From NCBI RefSeq assembly GCF_019795155.1, contig NZ_JAILYN010000018.1, forward strand, positions 22,728-86,727: a stretch of DNA of 64,000 bases, given 5' to 3'. The notes beneath the pieces were generated by a model, which saw only the letters and a list, made by a program, of their open reading frames with translations, searched no databases and was not told the DNA's origin. The position numbers and the translations under genes were made by a program. This document shows, in pieces, positions 53,341 through 62,805 of the stretch (within the stretch, counting starts at the first letter, position 1; the number at the start of each line of letters is the position of its first letter). This stretch comes from Marinobacterium arenosum (GTDB lineage Bacteria; Pseudomonadota; Gammaproteobacteria; Pseudomonadales; Balneatricaceae).

Positions 53341-55095
53341 TTATTCCTGAAACTGCAACTCCGCCAGACGGCGGTAGAGGGCGCAGTTCTGGATCAGTTC
53401 CGCGTGGCGGCCGCTGGCGATCAGTCGGCCCTGGTCCAGCACCAGAATCCGGTCGACATTGAGGATGGTGGCCAGCCGGTGGGCGATGATCAGCGTGGTG
53501 CGGTTGCGCATCAAGGCGGCAAGCGCCTGCTTGATCTGATACTCGCTCTCGGCATCCAGCGCGCTGGTCGCTTCGTCCAGCAGCAGGATCTGCGGGTCCT
53601 TCAGGATGGCGCGGGCGATGGCGATCCGCTGCTGCTGGCCGCCGGACAACCGCACCCCCTGTTCGCCGAGGAAGCTGTCGTAGCCATCCGGCAACTGCTG
53701 GATAAAGCCGTGCGCGTGGGCCGCCCGGGCGGCGGCGATCACCTCGGCATCGTTGGCATCGGGCCGGCCGTAACGGATGTTGTGCCAGACATCGCTGGTA
53801 AACAGCGTCGGCTGCTGTGGCACCAGCGCCATCTGGCGGCGCAATGCTTGCGGTTCGAAGTCGCGCAGATCTATCCCGCCGAGCAGTATCCGGCCCGCCT
53901 GCGGGTCGTAGAAGCGCTGCAACAGTTCGAAGATCGTCGACTTGCCGGCGCCGGACGGACCGACCAGCGCCAGGCTCTGGCCGGCGGATATCTGGAGCGA
54001 CAGGTTGCGGACGGCCGGTTGCTCAGGCCTTGAGGGATAGCAGAAGCTGACATCGGCAAAATGCAGCTCGGCTCCCACCGGGACGTTACGCAACCCGCCA
54101 GCAGGTGGGGCATTGATCAGGCTCGGCTCAGCCAGCAACTCCTGTAGCCGTTCGGCGGCGCCGGCGGCCCGCTGCAGATCGCCGAACACCTCCGACAGGG
54201 TGGCGACCGCACCGGCCATCAACACTGCGTAGAACAGGAATGCGGCCAGTTCGCCGGCGCTTAAGGTGCCGGCCAGCACGTCCCGGCCGCCGACCCAGAG
54301 CATTCCGGTGATAGCGCCGAATGCCAACAGGATTACCGCGGCGATCAGCAGGGCCCGCTGCCAGACCCGCAGTCGGCCAACCGCAAACGCCTGTTCCACC
54401 TGGCCACCGAAGGCGCGGCTCTCCTCCGCCTCGCGGGTATAACTCTGTACCGTCTTGATCTGGTGGATGATCTCGCCGGCGTAGCTGCCGACACTGGCGA
54501 CACTGTCCTGGCTCTTGCGCGACAGCGCCCGCACCCGGCGGCCGTAGATCAGTATCGGCAGCAAAATCAGCGGCGTGGCCAGCAGGATGATCAGCGTCAG
54601 CTTGATATTGGTGACCAGCAGCATCACCAGGGTACCGGCCAGCATCAGCGCGCTGCGCAAGGCCATCGAGAAGGAGGAGCCGATAATGGTCTGCAGCAGG
54701 GTGGTGTCGGTGGTCAGCCGCGACATGAGTTCGCCGCCCAGGTTGGTTTCAAAGTAGCTGGGATGCAGGGTCAGCAGGTGGTCGAACAGTGCCTGACGGA
54801 TATCGGCGCAGACCCGCTCGCCCAGCCAGGAAACCAGGTAGAAACGGCTGAAGGTGCCCAGCGCCACCAGACTGGTCAGCAGCAAAATCAGCAGGATGGC
54901 CTGGTCCAGCTCGCTACGGATGCCGGCCAGGAAGCCGGCGTCGATCAGCAGACGCACGCCCTGGCCGATCGCCAGGGTCGCCAGCGCGGTCAGCACCAAT
55001 GCCGCCAGGGCGCCGGCCAGCCGCAGCCGGTAGGGGCGTACGAAGCGCCACAGCAGCTGCAGGGTGCTACTGTATTTCTGGTCAAGCACGGCCAC
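53341..55095 (-). CDS. ABC exporter (MsbA-like, fused TMD-NBD)
   Basis: A 584-residue half-transporter: six-helix transmembrane domain (about 15-310) and an ATPase domain (about 340-580) with Walker A LVGPSGAGKST, signature LSGGQQQR, Walker B ILLLDEATSALD and the H-loop IIAHRLAT. It works as a homodimer or with a partner; export of lipid or peptide is likely but the substrate is unknown. It starts at GTG (55095) and is divergent from the second ABC exporter, 303 bases away. Nothing clear is visible in that gap. Confidence 0.93.
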   Translation of the reverse strand: MAVLDQKYSSTLQLLWRFVRPYRLRLAGALAALVLTALATLAIGQGVRLLIDAGFLAGIRSELDQAILLILLLTSLVALGTFSRFYLVSWLGERVCADIRQALFDHLLTLHPSYFETNLGGELMSRLTTDTTLLQTIIGSSFSMALRSALMLAGTLVMLLVTNIKLTLIILLATPLILLPILIYGRRVRALSRKSQDSVASVGSYAGEIIHQIKTVQSYTREAEESRAFGGQVEQAFAVGRLRVWQRALLIAAVILLAFGAITGMLWVGGRDVLAGTLSAGELAAFLFYAVLMAGAVATLSEVFGDLQRAAGAAERLQELLAEPSLINAPPAGGLRNVPVGAELHFADVSFCYPSRPEQPAVRNLSLQISAGQSLALVGPSGAGKSTIFELLQRFYDPQAGRILLGGIDLRDFEPQALRRQMALVPQQPTLFTSDVWHNIRYGRPDANDAEVIAAARAAHAHGFIQQLPDGYDSFLGEQGVRLSGGQQQRIAIARAILKDPQILLLDEATSALDAESEYQIKQALAALMRNRTTLIIAHRLATILNVDRILVLDQGRLIASGRHAELIQNCALYRRLAELQFQE

Positions 55096-55398
55096 TGGTC
55101 AGCGCCCCAGGATCGATTGATATGCGCATCTGAACAGGCGTCAGATCAATTGAGTTCATATTAGAGCTATAGCCTGCTTTTGTGCCCGGGGCCTGTCGGC
55201 CGTCGGCAATCAGGTCGGTTTCGGTGCTCCGGGGAGCCGCTCGGAGGCAAGTGAACTGTGCGTAACAAGCCACCTTTGCTGCGTTAGGCCGGTATCGCCC
55301 TTATTATTAAGACTATTGAGAGAGGCCGCAGCCCTTCATCGGCACGGCGGCGTTTCAGGTAGTAACGGTATCCGGCCGTCGGCACAGGGAACAGAACA

Positions 55399-57189
55399 TT
55401 GGCAGAGCAGATCAAGCAGTACGATTGGCGCTATATCAAACAGGTGGCACTGGAGCATAAGCGGGAGCTGGTGCTGGCCAATATCATCGCGCTGCTGGCG
55501 ACCCTGGCGTCGGTGCCACTGCCGCTGCTGATGCCGCTGCTGGTTGACGAGGTGCTGCTGGATCAGCCCGGGGTGGTGGTGGCGACCCTGAACCCCTGGT
55601 TTCCCGAAACTTGGCACGGACCGGTGCTCTATATAGGTGCGTTGCTGGCGGTGACGGTTGTGCTGCGGATCGCCGCACTGGTGCTGAACGTCTGGCAGAG
55701 CCGCCAGTTCACCACCATCTCCAAGGACATCATCTATCGCATCCGCAGCGGTCTGCTCGGCCGGCTGCAGCGGATCTCGATGGCCGAGTACGAAACCCTC
55801 GGCAGCGGGGCGGTAGCGGCCCATTTCGTTACCGACCTGGATACCGTCGACCGCTTCGTCGGCTCGTCGGTGTCGCGCTTGTTGATCGCGATATTGTCGA
55901 TCGTCGGCACCGCGGTGATCCTGCTGTGGATGCACTGGCAACTGGCGCTGTTCATCCTGTTTCTCAACCCGCTGGTGATCTATGTCACCTTCCGCATCGG
56001 CAAGCAGGTCAAGCAGCTCAAGAAGCGGGAGAACAAAGCTTACGAGGTGTTCCAGAACGCGCTGACCGAAAGCCTCGACGCGATTCACCAGATCCGTGCC
56101 GCCAACCGCGAACGCCACTACCTGAGTCGGCTGGTGGACGATGCGCGCAATGTGCGTGACCACTCGGTGGCGTTCGAGTGGAGGAGCGACGCCGCCGGGC
56201 GCTTCAGTTTCATGGTATTCCTGGTTGGCTTCGACCTGTTCCGGGCGATCTCGATGCTGATGGTGGTGTTCTCCGACCTCAGCATCGGCCAGATGATGGC
56301 GGTGTTCGGCTACCTCTGGTTCATGATGGCGCCGGTGCAGGAGGTGCTTAATATCCAGTACGCCTTCTTCGGCGCCAAGGCGGCGCTGGGCCGGATCAAC
56401 CGGCTGCTGGAGTTGAACGAGGAACCACATTACCCGCATCTGGAGAATCCGTTCGCCGATGGCCGCACGGTATCGATCCGGCTGGAGGAGCTGCACTTCG
56501 GCTACATCGAGGGCCAGGACGTGCTGAAGGGGATCGACCTGCAGATCGATGCGGGCCAGAAGATCGCCCTGGTCGGCGCCAGCGGCGGTGGCAAATCGAC
56601 CCTGGTGCAGGTGTTGCTGGGGCTCTATCCGGCGCGCCAGGGGCGGGTGCTGTTCAATGGCGTACCGGTCGAACGGATCGGCCTGGATGTGGTGCGTGAG
56701 CACGTTGCAACAGTTTTGCAGCAACCGGCATTGTTTAATGGCACCATCCGCAGCAACCTGACGATGGGGCGCGATTTTTCCGACAGCCAGCTATGGCAAG
56801 CGTTGGCGGTGGCCCAGCTGGACGATTTCGTGCGTGCGCAGGAGGACCAGCTGGAGACGCTGGTCGGTCGCCAGGGTATTCGTTTGTCCGGTGGTCAGCG
56901 CCAGCGGTTGGCGATCGCCCGAATGGTGCTGGCCGACCCGAAGGTGGTGATACTCGACGAGGCGACCTCGGCGCTGGACACCGAAACCGAGTTCGCCCTG
57001 CATCAGGCGCTGCAGCAGTTCCTGCGCGGTCGCACCACCATTATCGTGGCGCACCGGCTCAGCGCGGTGAAGCAGGCGGACCATGTCTACGTATTCGAAG
57101 ACGGCCAGATCTGCGAGCAGGGCCAGCACGACGAACTGATCAGCCGCAACGGGCTCTATTCGCGGCTGTACGGACAACTTCAACACTGA
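55399..57189 (+). CDS. ABC exporter (fused TMD-NBD), first gene of a lipid-linked operon
   Basis: A 596-residue half-transporter with a six-helix domain (about 20-320) and ATPase domain (about 355-595): Walker A LVGASGGGKST, signature LSGGQRQR, Walker B VVILDEATSALD, H-loop IIVAHRLSA. The start is TTG at 55399 with AGGGAA 9 bases upstream; no in-frame ATG gives a better N-terminus. It is followed 12 bases later by a phospholipase-D-type gene, and the operon suggests a lipid or envelope role. Confidence 0.92.
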   Translation: MAEQIKQYDWRYIKQVALEHKRELVLANIIALLATLASVPLPLLMPLLVDEVLLDQPGVVVATLNPWFPETWHGPVLYIGALLAVTVVLRIAALVLNVWQSRQFTTISKDIIYRIRSGLLGRLQRISMAEYETLGSGAVAAHFVTDLDTVDRFVGSSVSRLLIAILSIVGTAVILLWMHWQLALFILFLNPLVIYVTFRIGKQVKQLKKRENKAYEVFQNALTESLDAIHQIRAANRERHYLSRLVDDARNVRDHSVAFEWRSDAAGRFSFMVFLVGFDLFRAISMLMVVFSDLSIGQMMAVFGYLWFMMAPVQEVLNIQYAFFGAKAALGRINRLLELNEEPHYPHLENPFADGRTVSIRLEELHFGYIEGQDVLKGIDLQIDAGQKIALVGASGGGKSTLVQVLLGLYPARQGRVLFNGVPVERIGLDVVREHVATVLQQPALFNGTIRSNLTMGRDFSDSQLWQALAVAQLDDFVRAQEDQLETLVGRQGIRLSGGQRQRLAIARMVLADPKVVILDEATSALDTETEFALHQALQQFLRGRTTIIVAHRLSAVKQADHVYVFEDGQICEQGQHDELISRNGLYSRLYGQLQH

Positions 57190-57201
57190 CGAACGGAAGC
57201 T

Positions 57202-58317
57202 ATGCGAACGCGTTATCCATGGCGACAGGGCAACCGGATCGAGCTGCTGGTCGATGGCGAGCGGTTCTTTCCCGATATGCTGCAGGCCTTGCAAAGTGCC
57301 CGCCACAGCGTGCTGCTGGAGTTCTATCTGCTGGCCAGCGGCGATATCGCCGGCCGTTTCATCGACGCCATGCAGGAAGCGGCCAGCCGTGGCGTGATGG
57401 TCAAGTTCCTGATCGACGGCTTCGGCGGCCTGAAACTGTCGAACGGCGACCGTAGCCGGTTGCAGCGGGCCGGCGTCGAACTGGTGGTCTACAACCCGCT
57501 GCACTGGAACAAGCTGACCCGCAACTTCGCCCGTGATCATCGCAAACTGATGGTGGTCGACCAGCAGATCGCCTACATCGGCGGCACCGGCCTGAGCGAC
57601 GTCTACTGGCGGGCCGAGCAGCGCGGCTGCCCCTGGCATGAGGTGATGGCGCGCGTCGAGGGGCCGGTGGTGCAGGATCTGATCGGCATGTACAACGACC
57701 TCTGGCAGCGCTGTACCGCCCGCCAGCTGCCGCCCGGCGCCGACAGCCAGCCGGTGGGCAATTCTCTGATGCGGGTCACCACGGTGCAGGGGATGTACCA
57801 GCAGCAGATCAAGGTCAGCTTCCTGAGCCGGGTCAACCACTCGCGCCAGCGGGTCTGGATGATGACCGCCTACTTTCTGCCGTCGTTCTCGATGCGCTTC
57901 GCATTGCGCCGCGCCGCACGGCGGGGGGTGGATGTGCGGCTGATCATCGCCGGACCCTATACCGACCAGCCCTGGGTGTTTCATGCCTCCAAGCGCTACT
58001 ACCGGCGGCTGCTGAAGGCCGGGGTGAGAATCTTCGAGTATCAGCCGCGTTTCCTGCATGCCAAGATGGCGGTGGTGGACGAATGGGCCACGTTGGGTTC
58101 CTGCAACCTCGATCACTGGAATTTGCGTTGGAATCTGGAGGCCAATATCGAGGTCAAACAATCAGAGTTCGTAAATCAGGCGGCCCAGCTGTTGCGCCAG
58201 GATATGCAGCAGTGCCAGGAGGTGACCTACGAGGCCTGGGCCCGGCGCCCCTGGCACCGCAAGGTGCGCGAGCTGCTTTGGTCCTGGATCAGCCAACTGG
58301 TGCTGAAGATACGTTGA
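57202..58317 (+). CDS. cardiolipin synthase-like phospholipase D family protein (ClsB-like)
   Basis: A 371-residue protein with two HKD-type motifs: DHRKLMVVDQQIAYIGG (residues ~112-128) and HAKMAVVDEWATLGSCNLD (~284-302), giving the two His-Lys-Asp sets. Length and motifs fit ClsB/ClsC-like enzymes that join or exchange phospholipid head groups. There is no N-terminal membrane helix, as in ClsB. Tight spacing in the operon, 12 bases after the ABC exporter and 15 bases before the glycine-zipper lipoprotein gene. Confidence 0.9.
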   Translation: MRTRYPWRQGNRIELLVDGERFFPDMLQALQSARHSVLLEFYLLASGDIAGRFIDAMQEAASRGVMVKFLIDGFGGLKLSNGDRSRLQRAGVELVVYNPLHWNKLTRNFARDHRKLMVVDQQIAYIGGTGLSDVYWRAEQRGCPWHEVMARVEGPVVQDLIGMYNDLWQRCTARQLPPGADSQPVGNSLMRVTTVQGMYQQQIKVSFLSRVNHSRQRVWMMTAYFLPSFSMRFALRRAARRGVDVRLIIAGPYTDQPWVFHASKRYYRRLLKAGVRIFEYQPRFLHAKMAVVDEWATLGSCNLDHWNLRWNLEANIEVKQSEFVNQAAQLLRQDMQQCQEVTYEAWARRPWHRKVRELLWSWISQLVLKIR

Positions 58318-58332
58318 CGAGCGAGGTGCGAG

Positions 58333-58809
58333 ATGAACAACAAAATGACAGCGATATTGGCGTCCGCGCTGCTCGGGCTGACCGTCGCCGGCTGCGCCGG
58401 TCCCAACCTGAGTGGCGAGAGCTATTCCCGCCACGAGGTACGGCGGGTGCAGACGGTGGATTACGGCATCGTCGAATCCGCCCGGCTGGTGGTGATCGAA
58501 GGCCGTCATGACGGCGTGGTCGGCACCGGCGCCGGCGCGGTGATCGGCGGTATCGCCGGCCATCAGGTCGGCGGCGGCAGCGGCCAGGATATCATGACCG
58601 TGGTCGGTGCCGTGGCCGGTGGCGTTGCCGGTCAGCGGATCGAGCAGGGGATGACCCGCAAGCAGGGCCAGGAGATCACCGTGCGGCTGGAGACCGGTCA
58701 GCTGATCTCGGTGGTACAGGAGGTCGACAAATCTGGCCCGGTACTGCAGCCCGGCGACCGGGTGCGGGTGCTGAATCAGCGTGGTGCGACCCGGATCGTG
58801 CGCTATTGA
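58333..58809 (+). CDS. glycine-zipper outer-membrane lipoprotein (SlyB/Pcp-like)
   Basis: A 158-residue lipoprotein: signal sequence with lipobox VAGC (Cys21), a Gly-rich zipper (GAGAVIGGIAGHQVGGGSGQ then VGAVAGGVAGQRIEQG) and a C-terminal beta part (VRLETGQLISVVQEVDKSGP). SlyB-like proteins stabilise the outer membrane. It is the third gene of the ABC-Cls operon. RBS GAGG. Confidence 0.93.
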   Translation: MNNKMTAILASALLGLTVAGCAGPNLSGESYSRHEVRRVQTVDYGIVESARLVVIEGRHDGVVGTGAGAVIGGIAGHQVGGGSGQDIMTVVGAVAGGVAGQRIEQGMTRKQGQEITVRLETGQLISVVQEVDKSGPVLQPGDRVRVLNQRGATRIVRY

Positions 58810-58899
58810 GGCACTGACGGAGCCGTAAGCGGTCAGCTTCAAGCGGCAGCGGTTTGTCGAGTCGGCGAGTCAGGCACCCTGCAGGTCGTCTGTCGGCCC

Positions 58900-58985
58900 G
58901 GCCGGCGTTCTAACCGCCTGCGGCGGTGACGCCCCGGGTGGCGCCCGACAGGGCCCTGCCGTAGCAGCCCGCTCTGCGGGCGACC
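58900..58985 (-). repeat. dispersed repeat family, copy 3 (partial, inverted)
   Basis: On the minus strand CGCCCGCAGAGCGGGCTGCT, then CCGCCGCAGGCGGTTAGAA match the first ~85 bases of copies 1 and 2. It is in the 272-bp gap 58810-59081, which otherwise holds a REP-like sequence (next entry) and a terminator. Confidence 0.75.
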
Positions 58986-59012
58986 GGAGCTCTGGTATGG
59001 CTCCTACTACCT

Positions 59013-59051
59013 GTCGCGGCTGAACCTGCCCGGCCGGAGCCCCTCCTGCAA
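59013..59051 (-). repeat. degenerate REP element
   Basis: GTCGCGGCTGAA.. and GCCCCTCCTGCA match the two ends of the RAYT-linked REP at 44283-44307, but with about 15 extra bases between. Confidence 0.55.
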
Positions 59052-59069
59052 AAAGCGTGATCTTAAGGT

Positions 59070-59100
59070 AAAACGGGCCGGCTAACCGCTGGCCCGTTTT
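59070..59100. terminator. bidirectional terminator at the nrt operon end
   Basis: AAAACGGGCC (59070-59079) and GGCCCGTTTT (59091-59100) are perfectly complementary, with A/T runs on both sides. The nrtD stop codon (59082-59084) lies in its loop. Confidence 0.88.
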
Positions 59101-59957
59101 GCCGCAGGCGCGCTTTCCTCAGACTCGGCTGCGGCCGTACTCTGCTTCTCGCGGTGCTGCTGGAAATCCTCCACCTTGCGCTGTTTCTCATAGAGGAAGC
59201 TGAGCACCGCCTGGCGGTACCTGTTGTATTTGGCATCGTCGGCCAGGGCGATCCGGTCGCGCGGCCGCGGCAGGTCGACGTGCAAAATTTCGCCGACGGT
59301 GGCGGCCGGGCCGTTGGTCATCATCACGATCCGGTCGGACAGCAGCACCGCCTCGTCGACATCGTGGGTGATCATGATCACGGTGTTGTTGAGCCGGGCC
59401 TGGATCTCCATCAGCGAGTCCTGCAGGTGGGCGCGGGTGAGCGCATCGAGCGCGCCGAACGGCTCGTCCATCAGCAAGACCTTGGGCTGCATCGCCAGCG
59501 CCCGGGCGATACCGACCCGCTGCTTCATGCCGCCGGAGATCTCGTCCGGCCGCTTGTGCAGTGCGTGGCTCATATGCACCAGTTCCAGATTGTGCTCGAT
59601 CCACGCCTTCATCTCGGCTTTCGACTTGCGGCCCTTGAACACCTGCTTGACCGCCAGTTCGACATTCTCGTAGGCGCTCAGCCAGGGCAGCAGCGAGTGG
59701 TTCTGGAACACCACCGCCCGTTCCGGGCCCGGCTGGGTGACCTCCCTGCCATCCAGCAGGCAACCGCCGCGCGTGGCCTGGTAGAGGCCGGCGACGATAT
59801 TCAGCACGGTCGATTTACCGCAGCCGGAGTGGCCGATCAGCGAGACGAACTCGCCCTGGTCGATCTTCAGGTTGACGTTCTGCAGGGCCTTGAAGGGGCC
59901 TTTCGGCGTCGGGAATTCGATATCCACGCCGCTCAGTTCCAGGTGGGCTTTCATCAT
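59082..59957 (-). CDS. nrtD: nitrate ABC transporter, ATP-binding protein
   Basis: A 291-residue ATPase (NasD/NrtD type). Walker A GHSGCGKST, signature ISGGMKQR, Walker B VLLMDEPFGALD, H-loop ITHDVDEA; ELSGVDIEFPTPKGPFKALQ at the start is typical. It has no C-terminal sensor domain, unlike cyanobacterial NrtC. The start ATG at 59957 follows GGAGG; the in-frame extension upstream runs into the permease gene and is not used. It is 23 bases after the permease gene. Confidence 0.94.
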   Translation of the reverse strand: MMKAHLELSGVDIEFPTPKGPFKALQNVNLKIDQGEFVSLIGHSGCGKSTVLNIVAGLYQATRGGCLLDGREVTQPGPERAVVFQNHSLLPWLSAYENVELAVKQVFKGRKSKAEMKAWIEHNLELVHMSHALHKRPDEISGGMKQRVGIARALAMQPKVLLMDEPFGALDALTRAHLQDSLMEIQARLNNTVIMITHDVDEAVLLSDRIVMMTNGPAATVGEILHVDLPRPRDRIALADDAKYNRYRQAVLSFLYEKQRKVEDFQQHREKQSTAAAESEESAPAAKRASG

Positions 59958-59980
59958 CGGATACCTCCAGTGGCGTTGGT

Positions 59981-60964
59981 TTAGCGAAGGGTGGCACTCT
60001 TGTCCCAGGACAGGGTGCGTTGCAGCAGCAGCATGATCCGGTCCAGCAGGAAGCCGATCAGGCCGATCACCAGTACCGCCACCATGATCCGGCCCAGCGA
60101 GTTGGAGCTGCCGTTCTGGAACTCGTCCCAGACGAACTTGCCGAGGCCCGGGTTCTGCGCCAGCATCTCGGCGGCGATCAATACCATCCAGGCGATGCCG
60201 AGCGATAGCCGCAGGCCGGTGAACACCATCGGCACCGAGGCCGGCAGCACGATCTTGACCACGTGGGTCAGCCAGGGCAGGCGCAGCACCTGGGAGACGT
60301 TCTGCAGATCCTTGCTGATGCCGGAGACGCCCACCGCGGTGTTGATCAGCGTCGGCCACAGGCAGCACAGCGATACCGTGACCAGCGAGGTGATAAAGGA
60401 TTTGGCGAACAGCGGGTCGTCGCTGACGTACAGCGCACTGACCAGCATGGTCACCAGCGGCAGCCAGGCCAGCGGCGAGACCGGTTTGAACAGCTGGATC
60501 AGTGGGTTGGCGGCGGCGTAGAGGTCGCCGTTCAGGCCGACCAGGATGCCCAGCGGGATGGCGATCAGCGAGGCCATGACGAAGCCGGCCAGTACCGTCA
60601 CCAGGCTAGTGCCGATCTGGTCGAAGAAGGTCGGTTTGCCGGTGTATGGCCGAATCTTGACCTCCGCGTGCGGGTCCGCGGCCAGCTTGTTAGCATTGCG
60701 CTTCTCCTGGCGTTCGTAGAAGGCGACCTCCTTGGTGCGTTCGCGCTGATGCTCGGCGATCAGGTTCCGGGCCTGCTCGACCACCTGTACCGGGCCGGGA
60801 AACTGGCCCAGCGAGGTGTTGATATTCTGGGCGCCGACATGCCAGACGAACAGGAACATCAGCAGGCCGATCAGCGGCAGCAGGGCGCGCTTGAGCCCCT
60901 GCTGGAGAGCCTGCAGCGGCGACTCGGGCCAGTACAGCGTCAGTTTGGCGCGGATTGCATTCAT
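59981..60964 (-). CDS. nrtB: nitrate ABC transporter, permease protein
   Basis: A 327-residue membrane protein with a long periplasmic N-terminal part (GQFPGPVQVVEQARNLIAEH and a charged stretch AFYERQEKRNANKLAA) and the binding-protein-dependent permease domain (about 130-320; EAA-like LPASVPMVFTGLRLSLGIAW). NasE/NrtB type. It lies between nrtA (55 bases) and nrtD (23 bases). Confidence 0.93.
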   Translation of the reverse strand: MNAIRAKLTLYWPESPLQALQQGLKRALLPLIGLLMFLFVWHVGAQNINTSLGQFPGPVQVVEQARNLIAEHQRERTKEVAFYERQEKRNANKLAADPHAEVKIRPYTGKPTFFDQIGTSLVTVLAGFVMASLIAIPLGILVGLNGDLYAAANPLIQLFKPVSPLAWLPLVTMLVSALYVSDDPLFAKSFITSLVTVSLCCLWPTLINTAVGVSGISKDLQNVSQVLRLPWLTHVVKIVLPASVPMVFTGLRLSLGIAWMVLIAAEMLAQNPGLGKFVWDEFQNGSSNSLGRIMVAVLVIGLIGFLLDRIMLLLQRTLSWDKSATLR

Positions 60965-61019
60965 GGTGTGTACCTCCGTGGTGGCGGGCCGCCGGGCCCG
61001 CCGCGATCTCGTTCAATCC

Positions 61020-62396
61020 TTAAAGCTTCTGCTCGCCTTTCAGGCCGATGGCGAACTTGTTCAGATAGGCATTGGGCTGCTTGCCGTTATAGGTAATGCC
61101 GTCGATAAAGTGGGTCTGCGGTGGGCGGAAGCCATCTTCCTTGGCGAAATTCGGGAACTCGGCCGCCGACATCTTGCCGTCGGCGATCAGCGCCTCGGCC
61201 GCCTGGCGGTAGATATCCGGGCGGTACACCTGCTTGGCGATATCCATGTACCAGCTGTCCGGCTTCTGTTCCGAAATCTGGCCCCAGCGGCGCATCTGGG
61301 TCAGGTACCAGATCGCGTCGGAGTAGTAGGGGTAGGTGGCGTGGTAGCGGAAAAACACGTTGAAATCCGGTACCTCGCGCTTGTCGCCCTTTTCATATTC
61401 GAAGGTGCCGGTCATCGAGTTGGCGATCACCTCGGCATCGGCGCCGACATATTCGGAGCGGGACAGGATCTCCACCGCCTCCGGCCGGTTGCCGTTGTCG
61501 TTGTCATCCAGCCACTTGGCGGCACGGATCATCGCCTTGACCACCCGGATATGGGTGTTGGGGTACTTGTCGGCCCACGCCTTGGAGACGCCGAATACCT
61601 TCTCCGGGTTGTCCTTCCAGATCTCGTAGTCGGTCACCACCGGCACGCCGATCCCCTTGAACACCGCCTGCTGGTTCCAGGGTTCGCCAACGCAGTAGCC
61701 GTAGATGGTGCCGGCTTCCAAGGTGGCCGGCATCTGCGGCGGTGGGGTTACCGACAGCAGCGCGTCGGCGTCGATCTGGCCGGAGGTGTCACCCTTGTGC
61801 GGCGCGTAGTAGCCGGGGTGGATACCGCCGGCCGCCAGCCAGTAGCGCAGTTCGTAGTTGTGGGTGGAGACCGGGAATACCATCCCCATATTGAACGGCT
61901 TGCCTTCGGCCTTGAAGGATTCGACCACCGGCTTCAGCGCGTCGGCCTTGATCGGGTGCACCGGCTTGCCGTCCGGTCCCTTGGCGATATGTTGCTTCAT
62001 CTGCTGCCAGACCGAGTTGGATACGGTGATGCCGTTGCCGTTCAGGTCCATGCTGAAGGCGGTGATCACGTCGGCCTTGGTGCCGAAGCCGATGGTGGCG
62101 CCCAGCGGCTGGCCGGCCAGCATATGGGCGCCGTCCAGTTCACCGTCGATCACCCGGTCCAGCAGTACCTTCCAGTTGGCCTGCGCTTCCAGCTGCACAT
62201 AGAGCCCCTCGTCCTCGAAGAAGCCTTTCTCGTAGGCGATCGCCAGCGGCGCCATATCGGTCAGTTTGATAAAGCCGAACTTGAGGTCCTCTTTCTCCGG
62301 CTCGCCAATGGCCGCCTGGACGGCGGTGGTCAGGGTTGCGCTGGTAATCAGTGCAGCCAGCAGGGTCTTGCGCAGAAATGTACTCTTGCGGGTCAT
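61020..62396 (-). CDS. nrtA: nitrate ABC transporter, substrate-binding protein
   Basis: A 458-residue exported binding protein with a signal peptide ([18 protein letters not shown], cleavage near QAA-IGEP). [60 protein letters not shown] and [14 protein letters not shown] match NasF/NrtA nitrate/nitrite-binding proteins. No nitrate or nitrite reductase gene is in the window. Control is likely two-level: a sigma-54 promoter (62559-62574) and a terminator in the leader (62421-62472). Confidence 0.95.
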   Translation of the reverse strand: MTRKSTFLRKTLLAALITSATLTTAVQAAIGEPEKEDLKFGFIKLTDMAPLAIAYEKGFFEDEGLYVQLEAQANWKVLLDRVIDGELDGAHMLAGQPLGATIGFGTKADVITAFSMDLNGNGITVSNSVWQQMKQHIAKGPDGKPVHPIKADALKPVVESFKAEGKPFNMGMVFPVSTHNYELRYWLAAGGIHPGYYAPHKGDTSGQIDADALLSVTPPPQMPATLEAGTIYGYCVGEPWNQQAVFKGIGVPVVTDYEIWKDNPEKVFGVSKAWADKYPNTHIRVVKAMIRAAKWLDDNDNGNRPEAVEILSRSEYVGADAEVIANSMTGTFEYEKGDKREVPDFNVFFRYHATYPYYSDAIWYLTQMRRWGQISEQKPDSWYMDIAKQVYRPDIYRQAAEALIADGKMSAAEFPNFAKEDGFRPPQTHFIDGITYNGKQPNAYLNKFAIGLKGEQKL

Positions 62397-62420
62397 CGGC
62401 TCTATCTCCCTCGCTAAGCG

Positions 62421-62472
62421 AAAAAAAAAAAAGCGCTGATCACCCGCGACCGTGGTCGCGGAGATCAGGCGC
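62421..62472 (-). terminator. leader intrinsic terminator (attenuator) of the nrt operon
   Basis: On the minus strand the arms 62472-62454 and 62451-62433 pair over almost their full length (outer CTGATC/GATCAG, inner CCGCGACC/GGTCGCGG), followed by 12 T residues (plus-strand A at 62421-62432). It ends 24 bases before the nrtA start, between promoter and gene, so uninterrupted transcription would stop here. In NasF-type operons such a terminator is opened by an ANTAR protein (NasR or NasT). A partly competing hairpin pair (GCATA..TATGC and TGCCT..AGGCA, 62474-62510) lies upstream. Confidence 0.85.
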
Positions 62473-62558
62473 CTTTGCCTGAAATTGTGTTAGGCATACA
62501 GGATATGCGTGTCTTTCCAGCTGCCTCCATCACCGTTGATGGACAGCAATGACACTAT

Positions 62559-62574
62559 TGCAGTAGCCGTGCCA
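62559..62574 (-). promoter_or_regulatory. sigma-54 (-24/-12) promoter of the nrt operon
   Basis: On the minus strand TGGCACG-GCTA-CTGCA matches TGGCACG-N4-TTGCW with one change (CTGC for TTGC). Expected start is near 62548, giving a leader of ~150 bases that contains the attenuator. Confidence 0.8.
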
Positions 62575-62664
62575 TGTTTTGATTGCCCTTGTAAAACAGT
62601 AAGTTAGCCATTATCGATGACTGGTTTCCCCATTTTGTCAGTTTTGTATCGGGAAGTTTGCGGT

Positions 62665-62678
62665 GCACAAAACTGTGC
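62665..62678. promoter_or_regulatory. possible NtrC enhancer site
   Basis: GCACA-AAAC-TGTGC is a perfect inverted repeat at 62665-62678, like the NtrC site (GCAC..GTGC), about 100 bases upstream of the -24 box. A second, weaker GGTGC-TTTTTT-GTGC word follows at 62693-62707. Confidence 0.5.
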
Positions 62679-62805
62679 CGGTGATTAGATTCGGTGCTTT
62701 TTTGTGCGGCGCAGAAATTGTGGGGGCAGCGATCTCTATCGTCCGGCCGTTCAACGAACGGCTCTACGCCAGCAGGTGAGTGAAGCCGTGGGGCCGCGTT
62801 TGGTA

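Noticed and set aside
60690..61016. extra permease-like frame overlapping nrtB
   Set aside because: Different frame of the nrtB start region, low-complexity product.
61121..62417. long plus-strand frame across nrtA
   Set aside because: Antisense to nrtA; no motifs, and the promoter and terminator signals support the minus-strand gene.
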